This document shows, piece after piece, positions 43,761 to 51,938 of a DNA stretch of 64,000 nt. Made by a program: the position numbers and the translations under genes. This stretch comes from Bacteroidales bacterium (lineage in GTDB: Bacteria > Bacteroidota > Bacteroidia > Bacteroidales > JAADJA01), in assembly GCA_020052415.1 (NCBI GenBank), contig JAGVPB010000013.1, positions 1 through 64,000 on the forward strand, in the 5' to 3' direction. The first letter of the stretch is position 1. Every line of letters starts with the position of its first letter. Below the pieces are notes generated by a model that was not told where the DNA came from, made no database searches, and saw only the letters and a list, made by a program, of their open reading frames with translations.

Positions 43761-43808
43761 TGGTGCATTCTTTCATTCACGGCATGCGGGAAAGCGAGAC
43801 TGATGCCG
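43761..43808. repeat. Palindrome F4, degraded copy
   Basis: Reads TGGTGCATTCTTTCATTCAC, GGCATGCGGGAAAGCGAGAC, TGATGCCGG; aligns with F2 and F3 (GGCGCCAGTCTTCCAGCCAC ... GACTGGTGCC) with one gap and several changes that weaken the stem. It lies 9 bp after the stop of TonB tail C. Confidence 0.6.
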
Positions 43809-43817
43809 GGCGATAAA

Positions 43818-43905
43818 TTAAAACTTCAAACTCACCCCAGCCATAAAATTGAATTTTGCCTGCGGTGAATAATTATTCATCTTGTTTTTCATGTTTTTTG
43901 CATAT
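43818..43905 (-). pseudogene. TonB-receptor C-terminal fragment, copy C
   Basis: Minus-strand frame ends KNKMNNYSPQAKFNFMAGVS-LKF-stop, matching the last ~25 residues of the intact receptor (ENKMDGYFPQAKFNFMAGVS-LKF). Homology fades upstream into a stop codon. It lies between the aor gene and the RelE-like TA module. Confidence 0.8.
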
Positions 43906-43974
43906 AGTCAGGCATTTCAACTTTATTAAATTCAATCTCACGGTTAATATGAACAAACAATTATGTTCTTTTAT

Positions 43975-43982
43975 TAATTTTG
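43975..43982 (+). promoter_or_regulatory. -7 element TAATTTTG of the RelE-like module
   Basis: TAATTTTG matches TAnnTTTG and lies 17 bp before the antitoxin ATG. Confidence 0.5.
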
Positions 43983-43999
43983 CATAAAATAAATTTGAA

Positions 44000-44218
44000 A
44001 TGAATATTCAGGCTGAAAAATTGGAAATCATGAAAATGGTGCTCGATACTGAGAATCCATCAATACTTCAAAAAATTAAAAGTTTATTTATTAAGGAAAA
44101 AGATTTCTGGAATACTCTGACTGCCAATGAGAAGGAAGAAATCCAAAAAGGTATAGATGAGTTGGAAAGGGGTGAGATATATCCATATGAGGCTGTCATG
44201 AAGAAGCACAGGAAATGA
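44000..44218 (+). CDS. Antitoxin of RelE/ParE-type module
   Basis: A 72-residue protein with the layout of small antitoxins paired with ParE-like toxins: an N-terminal EKLEIMKMVLDTENPSILQK helix, ANEKEEIQKGIDELERGEIY, then YEAVMKKHRK. It overlaps the toxin start by 4 bp (ATGA). The partner toxin carries a premature stop, so this antitoxin may be without a target. Confidence 0.82.
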   Translation: MNIQAEKLEIMKMVLDTENPSILQKIKSLFIKEKDFWNTLTANEKEEIQKGIDELERGEIYPYEAVMKKHRK

Positions 44219-44520
44219 TAAGAAAAGTAGTTTTATCAAAAAGAGCCAAAACAAAACTTGAAAACTTACTTCTTTTTCTTGAGACGGAATGGTCCATGTC
44301 AGTCAAAAATGAATTTATTGAAAAGTTAGATCATGCTTTGCAAATTATCCAAAATAATCCGGAAAGTTCTCCAAAAACCTCTTCTCTGAAAGGCCTGCAT
44401 AAATGTGCCGTCACCAAATAAAACACGCTTTATTATCGCTATATAGTTTCATCCATCGAAATAATCGCAATTTTTGATTCAAGGCAAGATCCAAATAAAC
44501 TCAAGAAAGAGTTCAAATAG
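44215..44520 (+). pseudogene. RelE/ParE-type toxin interrupted by one nonsense codon
   Basis: The frame from ATG 44215 runs KVVLSKRAKTKLENLLLFLE, ... SLKGLHKCAVTK, then TAA at 44419-44421. Reading on in the same frame gives NTLYYRYIVSSIEIIAIFDS-RQDPNKLKKEFK-stop, the rest of a normal ParE-like toxin (family members read VTKQ-TLYYR at this place). A single C-to-T change (CAA to TAA) therefore cuts a 101-residue toxin after residue 68 and removes the C-terminal catalytic strand. The antitoxin is intact. Confidence 0.85.
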
Positions 44521-44558
44521 TTATTTTTTCCCTGGATAGAATATTTCAATCTGATTAA

Positions 44559-44728
44559 TTAAAACTTCAAACTCACCCCTCCCATAAAATTAAACTACGC
44601 CTGCGGGAAATAGCCGTTCATTTCGTATTCTGTATTATCATAAAAATAGCGATATACTCAGGCTTTGGATTCGTATTCCACATTAAAAATGTTGTTCAGG
44701 CCGAGCATAAGGTCAATTTACCTGATAT
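44559..44728 (-). pseudogene. TonB-receptor C-terminal fragment, copy B
   Basis: The minus strand codes, in one frame, for IDLMLGLNNIFNVEYESKA, stop, VYRYFYDNTEYEMNGYFPQA, stop, FNFMGGVSLKF, stop. It aligns along about 56 residues with the end of the intact receptor (IDLMLSLNNIFNLEYESNAW ...). At least two codons have become stops (Trp to TGA, Lys to TAG), and a third lies at the edge of the match (Gln to TAA). No palindrome follows it. It lies between the two TA modules. Confidence 0.88.
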
Positions 44729-44768
44729 TTTGAAAGGATCATCACGCCTGTTATTATCTTGCTTTTTG

Positions 44769-44776
44769 TAACTTTG
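44769..44776 (+). promoter_or_regulatory. -7 element TAACTTTG of the VapBC-like module
   Basis: TAACTTTG matches TAnnTTTG and lies 19 bp before the ATG of the VapB-like gene. Confidence 0.5.
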
Positions 44777-44795
44777 TATCGCTAAACTTTTAATA

Positions 44796-45017
44796 ATGGA
44801 AGCATATAAAACTCATACACAGTATAATAAGGATATTCAAGCATGGTTTGATAATTTACCATTGCAGGAAGGCCAGGAGATCGAAGTGATCGTTATTCCA
44901 ACTGGAAGTAAAAAGAAAAAACAATCTTCTGCGAAAAATCTTACAGGAACAGTAATTGAATACATTGATCCATTTAAGCCTGCTGTCGCAGAAAAAGATT
45001 GGGAGGTGATAAATTGA
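44796..45017 (+). CDS. VapB-like antitoxin
   Basis: A 73-residue protein: beta-rich N-terminus (QEGQEIEVIVIPTGSKKKKQ) as in AbrB-fold antitoxins and an acidic tail (YIDPFKPAVAEKDWEVIN) that would fill the toxin groove. The stop overlaps the TTG start of the PIN toxin gene. Confidence 0.8.
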   Translation: MEAYKTHTQYNKDIQAWFDNLPLQEGQEIEVIVIPTGSKKKKQSSAKNLTGTVIEYIDPFKPAVAEKDWEVIN

Positions 45018-45406
45018 TTTTACTGGATACACATATCTGGGTTTGGTGGGTAAATAAATCAGGTGATTTAAAGCCACAGCAACTGGAAATTTTAAATAAA
45101 GCTATTGATTCGGGATTGTTTATCAGTGTTATTTCGGTTTGGGAAGTCGCCAAGTTGGTGGAATATAACAGACTGAAATTGAGTATTTCTATTGATGACT
45201 GGCTTGATAAAGCCCTGAAATATCCCGGTATAAACAAAGTAGAATTATCAAATGAAATCATTATTCAGTCAACTCGCTTAAAAGGTGATTTTCATAAAGA
45301 CCCTGCAGACCAGATAATTGTTGCTACCTCAAATATTATCGGAGTTCCTTTATTAACTGCAGATGACAAAATCTTATCCTATCCCTATATAAAATTAGCA
45401 CATTGA
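45014..45406 (+). CDS. vapC: VapC-type PIN-domain toxin
   Basis: A 130-residue PIN RNase: ILLDTHIWVWW with the first catalytic Asp, SVISVWEVAKLVEYNRLKLS with the Glu, and DFHKDPADQIIVATSNIIG plus LLTADDKI with the remaining acidic residues. VapC proteins cut tRNA or rRNA. The start is TTG at 45014, chosen because GGGAGGTGAT (45001-45010) is a strong ribosome-binding site at the right distance, unusual for this phylum; another TTG at 44999 lies over that site. All catalytic residues are kept, so it is likely active. Confidence 0.9.
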   Translation: MILLDTHIWVWWVNKSGDLKPQQLEILNKAIDSGLFISVISVWEVAKLVEYNRLKLSISIDDWLDKALKYPGINKVELSNEIIIQSTRLKGDFHKDPADQIIVATSNIIGVPLLTADDKILSYPYIKLAH

Positions 45407-45423
45407 TAATGTAAGTTTTCCGT

Positions 45424-45474
45424 CTGGCGCCAGTCTTCCAGCAAAAGTCTGTGGGTAAGCAGGACTGGTGCCAG
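45424..45474. repeat. Palindrome F3 at the 3' end of the thiamine-type TonB receptor
   Basis: CTGGCGCCAGTC pairs with GACTGGTGCCAG over 12 bp with one mismatch; the loop holds TTCCAGC and GTGGGTAAGC. It lies 8 bp after the receptor stop, in the same relation as F1, F2 and F4 to the receptor fragments. It may be a receptor-linked terminator-like hairpin, though no T run follows. Confidence 0.82.
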
Positions 45475-45482
45475 TTACGCAA

Positions 45483-47945
45483 TTAAAACTTCAAACTCAC
45501 CCCTGCCATAAAATTAAACTTCGCCTGAGGGAAATATCCGTCCATCTTATTTTCCTGGTTGCCGGTATAGTACCGATAAACCCATGCATTGGATTCATAT
45601 TCCAAATTAAAGATATTGTTCAGGCTGAGCATGAGGTCAATTTGCCGGATAACACCCGTTTTTATGGTATAATAAAATTTTAAATCGTTAATAAAATAAG
45701 GATCGAGACTGCGGTCAACGTTTGAAGTATTATCTATGAATTGACTTCCGACGTACTTCGATTGTAAACTTACCTTTAAAGCCTTCAGGGGTTCCCATGT
45801 AAGATTGCTGCCTCCGATGATTTCGGGTGAAAAAGAAATGTCGGTAGTACCCAAAGTATCAATGTTTTGTTCCGGCCATGTATCCCAGTTATCAGTGTAG
45901 GCCACAAAGTCAATGATCTTATTTTGGCTAAGGGTTAGATTCATGTCCCACCGGAGCTGTTTTAGAATTTGTATTCCACCGCTTAGTTCAATGCCTGTCC
46001 GGTAGCTCTTAGGAACATTCATTAGGATAGGATCGCCTACATTGTTGATTTTTCCAGTCAGAACCAGCTGATCGCGGTATTTCATGTAATAGTAGTTTGC
46101 TTCAAGGCTGATGTTTTTACTTTGAAATATATAACCTGACTCAAAATCAATAAGCTGTTCTGCGCTTATCTGTTGCCCAGGATCTGCATCCCGATAAGCC
46201 GACCGATTAGGCTCCCGGTGAGCAATGGCAACCGATACATACAAACTGTTGCTTTTATCGAGTGTGAAAAACACACCTCCTTTGGGGTTGAAAAAAGTAA
46301 ATGTATGTTCCTGTGTCAGATCGCGAAGGTCGTCATGGGTTCCTTCGATGGAATAATCTATATTCCGCAACTGCACGTCAGCATAAAGGTTCAACAGTTT
46401 GGTGAGTTGGTAATTTGCTTTGGCATAAACATTATAATCGGTCTTTTTGCCGGTACTTTCGTACCAGGGTTTGTCAATAAAACTGTAGCTGCCGTGTTCC
46501 ACCCAGATGATGTAGCCGTAGTGGTCGCCTTTATAGGAATTCCATCCTCCGCCCAAGGTTGCATTGATTTTATTCCGGGAATAATTGAGGGCAACATTCA
46601 ATCCATAAAAATCATTGTCTAACCATTTCTGATTGATCAGGTTTGTACTTGTAATTGTGTCCGAACCTATAATGACATCATTTAAACCGTAATCAGCAAA
46701 ATCCTCCCCATAGTTAAAACTTTCATAATATCCTTTTCCTTTGGTATAAAATAAAGCCGAAGTAAGGTTCAGAGCCATACCGAACTGATGTGCAAAATGT
46801 AGTTGGTAGTAATCCTGCTGATAATTGTCGGTTTGATTTGCATAAGTATATAAGTTAAACGTACGATTATCCGATTGGAGCATATGAAGAGTTTCTTCGT
46901 GGGCATAAAGGTTATGCTCCTCATATCGCATCATTCCAGCAGTATCGTTATTGATCCTGACACTTGGCACCCCGTTCCATGACTGGTAAGTTTGTTCCCT
47001 TCCGGAAGTAACAATGGCTTTCAGAATTGTTTTCTCACTAAAATAACCACCCGAAACATAGAACGACTTTAGGTCACTCCAGCCGCGATCTATATAACCA
47101 TCAGATTCAATTGCCGAAAGCCTTCCGTCGAAAGCCCACTTGCTGTTAATGAGTCCTGATCCAAACTGAAGCGTGTTCTTAAAGGTATTGTAGGAACCAA
47201 TTCCACTGTTTATCCCGGCATAAGGATCCGAATTCAGTTTTGTCGTCTGAATATTAATGCTTGCTCCAAAGGCCGCAGCACCATTGGTGGATGTACCCAC
47301 GCCGCGCTGTATCTGGATGTTATCAACCGAAGATGCAAGATCAGGAAGATCAACGAAGAAAACATCCTGCGATTCAGCATCATTCACCGGCACTCCGTTC
47401 ATCGTCACATTGATCCTTGTGATGTCGGTTCCCCTGATCCTGATGCCTGTGTAACCCACGCCGGCGCCGGCATCGGAGGTTGTGACTACCGAAGGGGTGA
47501 TTTGCAGAATAAAAGGAAGATCCTGTCCGGTGTTTTGCCGTTCAATATCTTTATTTTCCAAAGATGTAAAGGTGGAAGGTGTTTTTTCATGAACACGGGT
47601 AGATTGAACGATCACCTCATCGCTTATCACCGGGCTGTACTCCAATACAAAATCTAAGTTCGCGTTGTTGATGATTTCCACCTTCTGTGATAATGTTTTG
47701 TACCCGATATAAGAAATCCTGAGCTGATATTCGCCCTGCTTCAGTCCCGAAATTACATAAGTCCCATCAGAAGCCGAAATGGTTGAAAATCGTGAGTTCT
47801 GGACTACGATGTTTGCACCGGGCAGTGGCTTATTGCTTGTCTTGTCCGAAATTTTTCCTGAAAGGGTGAATTGAGGAAAAACCATTTGCGGTGCGATTAC
47901 AAAAAGAATTGCAATCCATGCAGAAATTAATTTTTGTCGTTTCAT
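45483..47945 (-). CDS. TonB-dependent receptor under TPP riboswitch control (probable thiamine receptor)
   Basis: An 820-residue outer-membrane receptor: signal peptide (1-25), carboxypeptidase-like domain (SGKISDKTSNKPLPGANIVV, SYIGYKTLSQKVEI), plug (LPFILQITPSVVTTSDAGAG, GIRIRGTDITRINVTMNGVP, IQIQRGVGTSTNGAAAFGAS) and a barrel ending FPQAKFNFMAGVSLKF. A TPP riboswitch lies ~70 bp upstream, so it is made when thiamine pyrophosphate is low and probably imports thiamine or a precursor (inference from the riboswitch). Its last ~60 codons are repeated as decayed copies downstream. Confidence 0.92.
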   Translation of the reverse strand: MKRQKLISAWIAILFVIAPQMVFPQFTLSGKISDKTSNKPLPGANIVVQNSRFSTISASDGTYVISGLKQGEYQLRISYIGYKTLSQKVEIINNANLDFVLEYSPVISDEVIVQSTRVHEKTPSTFTSLENKDIERQNTGQDLPFILQITPSVVTTSDAGAGVGYTGIRIRGTDITRINVTMNGVPVNDAESQDVFFVDLPDLASSVDNIQIQRGVGTSTNGAAAFGASINIQTTKLNSDPYAGINSGIGSYNTFKNTLQFGSGLINSKWAFDGRLSAIESDGYIDRGWSDLKSFYVSGGYFSEKTILKAIVTSGREQTYQSWNGVPSVRINNDTAGMMRYEEHNLYAHEETLHMLQSDNRTFNLYTYANQTDNYQQDYYQLHFAHQFGMALNLTSALFYTKGKGYYESFNYGEDFADYGLNDVIIGSDTITSTNLINQKWLDNDFYGLNVALNYSRNKINATLGGGWNSYKGDHYGYIIWVEHGSYSFIDKPWYESTGKKTDYNVYAKANYQLTKLLNLYADVQLRNIDYSIEGTHDDLRDLTQEHTFTFFNPKGGVFFTLDKSNSLYVSVAIAHREPNRSAYRDADPGQQISAEQLIDFESGYIFQSKNISLEANYYYMKYRDQLVLTGKINNVGDPILMNVPKSYRTGIELSGGIQILKQLRWDMNLTLSQNKIIDFVAYTDNWDTWPEQNIDTLGTTDISFSPEIIGGSNLTWEPLKALKVSLQSKYVGSQFIDNTSNVDRSLDPYFINDLKFYYTIKTGVIRQIDLMLSLNNIFNLEYESNAWVYRYYTGNQENKMDGYFPQAKFNFMAGVSLKF

Positions 47946-48017
47946 GGCAATAAAATTTAATGATACAATGACTTTAAGTCATCAAATAGGGAATTGCCAT
48001 ACTTTGTTTGATTTTTT

Positions 48018-48190
48018 GTTTCCCTACGCCGGCATTACCCGGATCAGGTTACTGCTCATTGAATACAAGCAAAGAGTATGTTCTCAGCCCGCAGATTTCA
48101 GAAAATGAATGTTAAACTTTAAATCTACTGTCTGGCATCTAACATCTAACATCTAACTTCTAAAATCTTTCAGGGCACCCCTGTTTGAAT
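48018..48190 (-). promoter_or_regulatory. TPP riboswitch (thi box)
   Basis: On the minus strand, in order: GGGGTGCCC (48173-48181), then GGCTGAGA (48082-48089), then CCTGATCCGGGTAATGCCGG followed by CGTAGGGA (to 48021). These are the conserved blocks of the thiamine-pyrophosphate aptamer. The part between the first two blocks (the P3 arm) is ~85 nt and holds an ATGTTAG microsatellite. It controls the TonB receptor downstream. Confidence 0.93.
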
Positions 48191-48248
48191 CGACGACACA
48201 AAGATAAAACATATTGCCACAGATTACACAGGTTTTCACAGATTAAAA

Positions 48249-48938
48249 TTATATTTGAGTATCTGCGGCCAAATTATTCATATCAATAAATTTCGGCCAA
48301 AAATGGTATTCGAGTGTTGAACGTGCCAGGTCAAATACTTTCAACGGCGTCCTTTCAATTATAACTGAGTCTGATGTGCAAATAATACCTTTGGTCAGTT
48401 TAATCAATTCGCTGTCCGTATTTTCAGAGCTTACTAATTCCGGGTTAAGTTTGAAATCCGGTAAGGCTTTATTGAGTTTCTCCATAAAAAGCTCATGGCC
48501 ATTTATCTGTGTATCGAAGATCAGTTTGGCGCCTTCGATTCCGGTGGTAAGCAGGAAGGAAATAATAATTTCCACTGCCCTCATTGGGAGTAATGGGCTA
48601 ATGGATTTTCCATGAATCTCAGATGCATCGCGTAAACAGCCGTCAAAACTTATAAAGACCGGCTTGCCATGGAGATAACTGCTTATGGTCAGCAGCTGGT
48701 TGAAGGCATCAATATGCAGCACTTCACCTTTTAAAGCATTGAGATTTGTTAGTTTTGAACGTCTCCGGACAGCTTTATCAAAAGTTGTAACTCCCCTGTA
48801 AAGCATCGCCCGTTCGGTACCGGTAAGCTTATATCTGTCACCGGCGAGTTTCAAAACAGCCTTTTGCGGATATTGTTTCCACAAAAAAGTTTCGTAATCC
48901 TTTATTGCCTGAGGAAAATCTTTTGAAAAAGTAAACAT
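48249..48938 (-). CDS. DUF434 domain-containing protein
   Basis: A 229-residue protein. The N-terminal ~55 residues with ETFLWKQYPQKAVLKLAGDR and YKLTGTERAMLYRG match DUF434; the rest (VLHIDAFNQLLTISSYLHGK, VFISFDGCLRDASEIHG, GAKLIFDTQINGH) looks like the associated C-terminal domain, a PIN/Toprim-like alpha/beta fold with conserved acidic residues. The function is unknown. I start at the Met at 48938 (MFTFSKDFPQ); a longer frame to 49022 would overlap the aroQ promoter and start. It is divergent from aroQ. Confidence 0.82.
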   Translation of the reverse strand: MFTFSKDFPQAIKDYETFLWKQYPQKAVLKLAGDRYKLTGTERAMLYRGVTTFDKAVRRRSKLTNLNALKGEVLHIDAFNQLLTISSYLHGKPVFISFDGCLRDASEIHGKSISPLLPMRAVEIIISFLLTTGIEGAKLIFDTQINGHELFMEKLNKALPDFKLNPELVSSENTDSELIKLTKGIICTSDSVIIERTPLKVFDLARSTLEYHFWPKFIDMNNLAADTQI

Positions 48939-48958
48939 AAGGACAAATATAAAAAATC

Positions 48959-48966
48959 TATCTTTG
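48959..48966 (+). promoter_or_regulatory. -7 element TATCTTTG of aroQ
   Basis: TATCTTTG matches TAnnTTTG, 27 bp before the ATG at 48994. It lies across an upstream in-frame ATG at 48964, which makes that codon an unlikely start. Confidence 0.5.
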
Positions 48967-48993
48967 AATTTATTTACAGAGAAACAAATTAAC

Positions 48994-49407
48994 ATGGAAT
49001 TATGCATCATCAACGGCCCCAACCTAAACCTTTTGGGAACACGTGAAACTTCAATTTATGGTTCAGTATCATTTGATCTCTACCTCGAGGAACTTAAAAC
49101 CTCCTATCCGGAGATCGGAATCAGTTATTTCCAAAGTAATATTGAGGGGGAGATCATCAATAAATTACATGAAGTTGGTTTTATTTCTGATGGAATTATT
49201 TTGAATGCGGGGGGCTACACCCACACCTCCGTAGCCATTGCCGATGCTGTTAAAGCCATTTCCACGCCTGTGGTTGAAGTACATATTTCAAATGTTGCGA
49301 CACGTGAGGAGTTCCGGCAAAAGTCATTAATAGCTCCTAATGCAAAAGGAAGCATCATTGGATTCGGATTAAATTCATACCGGCTTGCAATACAAAGCTT
49401 CTTATAG
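48994..49407 (+). CDS. aroQ: 3-dehydroquinate dehydratase, type II
   Basis: A 137-residue enzyme of the shikimate pathway that removes water from 3-dehydroquinate. The signature INGPNLNLLGTRETSIYGS near residue 6 includes the catalytic Tyr. FQSNIEGEIINKLHEV, NAGGYTHTSVAIADA and VEVHISNVATREEFR, with the catalytic His, follow. Length and motifs are canonical for the dodecameric type II form. It stands alone; MITE copy 2 follows 29 bp after the stop. Confidence 0.95.
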   Translation: MELCIINGPNLNLLGTRETSIYGSVSFDLYLEELKTSYPEIGISYFQSNIEGEIINKLHEVGFISDGIILNAGGYTHTSVAIADAVKAISTPVVEVHISNVATREEFRQKSLIAPNAKGSIIGFGLNSYRLAIQSFL

Positions 49408-49436
49408 AAATTACTCTGTGTTTTGAGTTCAATTAT

Positions 49437-49587
49437 GAGTCCACTCGGAAAAAGGACAAGATGAAGAATGCCACCAAAACACAAAATCTCTAAATCCCAC
49501 AAAAGTTTGAAAATCAACGAAAAGTTTTGGTGAAATTTTGTGTTTTAGAGCTTTTGTGGCGTAATTTTTACTTTTCGGAGTGGACTC
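49437..49587. mobile_element. MITE-like element, copy 2 (151 bp)
   Basis: Same ends (GAGTCCACTCGGAAAA and TTTTCGGAGTGGACTC) and nearly the same core as copy 1 at 13979, over the full 151 bp. The flanks AATTAT (49431-49436) and AATGTT (49588-49593) are a decayed 6-bp target duplication (4 of 6 equal). It lies between aroQ and the EF-G gene. Confidence 0.85.
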
Positions 49588-49657
49588 AATGTTCATTGTT
49601 CAAAGTTCGGTTTCTCATTTCTGACACCTATCTTCTCAGGACTGACTTATGATAAAA

Positions 49658-51727
49658 TCACCGTTCCTTCTTCACCGCCAGCTTTTTAATTACCTCCTCT
49701 TGTATGCTTTTCGTTAGTGGCAGGTATTTATAAAACTCCATAGAATAGTTAGCTCTTCCGCTGGAAATATTTCGAAGCTGGGTTGCATAGCCGAACATTT
49801 CCATCAGGGGTACAAAGCCGTTGACTTTCTGGGCGCCTTTTCTGTGCCTTCGCATAGATTCAATTTTTCCCCTTCGCTTATTCAGGTCACCAACGATATT
49901 CCCGATATAATCATCCGGTGTATTGATCTCGATTTTCATTACCGGTTCGAGAAGAATGGGATTGGCTTTAAGAAATCCGTTTTTAAAACAGATGGAGGCG
50001 CAGGTCTGGAATGCCATATCGGAAGAATCAACGGGATGAAATCCCCCGTCCAATAAAACCACTTTAACATCCACGATCGGAAATCCGGCCAAAACTCCTC
50101 TATCCAGAGTCTTAACAATACCCTTATTGACGGAAGGAATATATTCATTCGGAATGGCTCCTCCCTTGATCTTGTCAATAAATTCGTAACCATTTCCCTC
50201 GTTGGGCTCAATCCGGATGACGGTTTGAGCAAACTGGCCTTTTCCTCCCGTCTGCTTGGAATGTTTGTAATTGCTCTCAACCTCGCTTGTAATGGTTTCT
50301 CTGAAGGCAACAGCAGGCTCGCCAACTTCAACCTCCACATCAAATTCATGTTTGAGCCTGTCAACGATGATCTCAAGGTGGAGTTCACCCATCCCTGAAA
50401 TGATGGTCTCTTCTGTTTCATCATCAAAACGCACCGTGAAGGATGGATCTTCGTTTGCAAGTTTGCCCAGGGCTTCTCCTAATTTTTCCTGATCCTTGCG
50501 CTTCATCGGTAATATTTTCAGTTCGATCACAGTCGGAGGAATATGGATAGATTCAAGGTAAAGGCGATGGCCGGGTTCACACAAAGTATCACCGGTTTTT
50601 GTAAACTTCATGCCGATTAAAGCTACGATATCGCCCGGACCGGCTTCCTTAACTTCCTCGCGGTCTTTTGCATGTATTTTGTAAATTCTTCCGATGCGCT
50701 CCTGTTTATCCTTTGTTGAGTTAATAATGGGCATTCCGCTTTTCAGCGAACCGGAAAATATCCGGATAAAAGTCTGCTGGCCGACAAACGGATCGTGGAT
50801 CAGCTTAAAAGCAAGCGCTGAAAAAGGATCGTGGGAAGAAGGATGACGTGTATGCGTCTTTTCAGGATCATTCACATCAGTACCAACGACCGCTCCGATA
50901 TCAATGGGCGATGGAAGGTAGCTAATGACGGCATCCAATAACAACTGTACCCCTTTATTTTTGTATGCAGCTCCTGTAAAAACCGGTGTGATGAGCAATT
51001 TTAAGGTGGCATACCTTGCTGTCTTTTTTAAAAGGACTTCAGAAACCTCCTTGTCTTCAAGAAAAAGACCCATGATCTCATCGTCAAATTCTGCTAATTT
51101 TTCGACGATTGAATATCTTGCTTCCTCGGCTTTACTTTTGTAAACAGCCGGGATTTCTATTTCAATCTGCTCCAGTTCCCTGAATGTATAGGCTTTTCTG
51201 CTTATTACATCAATAACTCCTGCAAAATCCTCTTCAGCGCCCATGGGCAGTTGAAAGGGAAGTGCATTCGCATCGAGGTATTTATTCATTTGTGTAACCA
51301 CTTCCGTGAAATCGGCACCGGTTCTATCCATTTTATTTATAAAAGCAATGCGCGGTACACGGTAACGGTCTGCCTGGTTCCAAACCGTTTCACTCTGGGG
51401 TTCTACTCCTCCGACTGCACAAAACAGTGCGACCATTCCATCAATAACCCGTAGAGAGCGTTCGACTTCGACAGTAAAATCAACATGTCCGGGAGTATCA
51501 ATGATATTGATTTGAGAGCCTTTCCATGCACAGGTGATCGCGGCGCTGGCGATGGTAATACCCCTCTCCTGTTCCTGTTTCATAAAATCCATGGTAGCCT
51601 GCCCGTCATGGACTTCTCCCATTTTCCTTGTAGTTCCTGTAAAAAAAAGTATGCGTTCAGTTACTGTAGTTTTTCCTGCATCTATATGTGCAGCGATTCC
51701 GATATTTCTTAGTCTTGTTAGAGGCAT
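49658..51727 (-). CDS. fusA: Elongation factor G (possible second, EF-G2-like copy)
   Basis: A 689-residue translational GTPase: G1 [17 protein letters not shown] near 12, [16 protein letters not shown] near 77, [10 protein letters not shown] near 131, then domains II-V with [20 protein letters not shown] near 450 and [20 protein letters not shown] near 620. EF-G moves tRNA and mRNA through the ribosome or helps recycle it. The gene stands alone, not in the usual str operon with rpsL, rpsG and tuf, and is slightly short. So it may be the second EF-G of Bacteroidota with a recycling role. Confidence 0.92.
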   Translation of the reverse strand: MPLTRLRNIGIAAHIDAGKTTVTERILFFTGTTRKMGEVHDGQATMDFMKQEQERGITIASAAITCAWKGSQINIIDTPGHVDFTVEVERSLRVIDGMVALFCAVGGVEPQSETVWNQADRYRVPRIAFINKMDRTGADFTEVVTQMNKYLDANALPFQLPMGAEEDFAGVIDVISRKAYTFRELEQIEIEIPAVYKSKAEEARYSIVEKLAEFDDEIMGLFLEDKEVSEVLLKKTARYATLKLLITPVFTGAAYKNKGVQLLLDAVISYLPSPIDIGAVVGTDVNDPEKTHTRHPSSHDPFSALAFKLIHDPFVGQQTFIRIFSGSLKSGMPIINSTKDKQERIGRIYKIHAKDREEVKEAGPGDIVALIGMKFTKTGDTLCEPGHRLYLESIHIPPTVIELKILPMKRKDQEKLGEALGKLANEDPSFTVRFDDETEETIISGMGELHLEIIVDRLKHEFDVEVEVGEPAVAFRETITSEVESNYKHSKQTGGKGQFAQTVIRIEPNEGNGYEFIDKIKGGAIPNEYIPSVNKGIVKTLDRGVLAGFPIVDVKVVLLDGGFHPVDSSDMAFQTCASICFKNGFLKANPILLEPVMKIEINTPDDYIGNIVGDLNKRRGKIESMRRHRKGAQKVNGFVPLMEMFGYATQLRNISSGRANYSMEFYKYLPLTKSIQEEVIKKLAVKKER

Positions 51728-51908
51728 TATATTAATTTGATTTTAATCCGCAATTCCTGAATGTTGTTTTAAAAATGAAGATTCGTTTGATCCTTTTTGA
51801 CCCTGACAAATTAGGAAAGAATTCCGGAGGCAAAATTAAGCAAATAGAATTAACAACAAAATGATAACAAAAATCTGACTGAGAAGTCAGGTTCTATTTC
51901 TTTCCTAT

Positions 51909-51916
51909 TAATTTTG
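51909..51916 (+). promoter_or_regulatory. -7 element TAATTTTG of the BamA-like gene
   Basis: TAATTTTG matches TAnnTTTG and lies 22 bp before the proposed TTG start. Confidence 0.45.
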
Positions 51917-51938
51917 TACAATATCAAATGCTAATTTA

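Noticed and set aside
43818-43905. Receptor tails as independent small peptides
   Set aside because: They have no start codons and copy B contains internal stops; they are fragments.
46173-46622. 149-codon plus-strand frame inside the TonB receptor gene
   Set aside because: Antisense shadow of a complete receptor; no family match.
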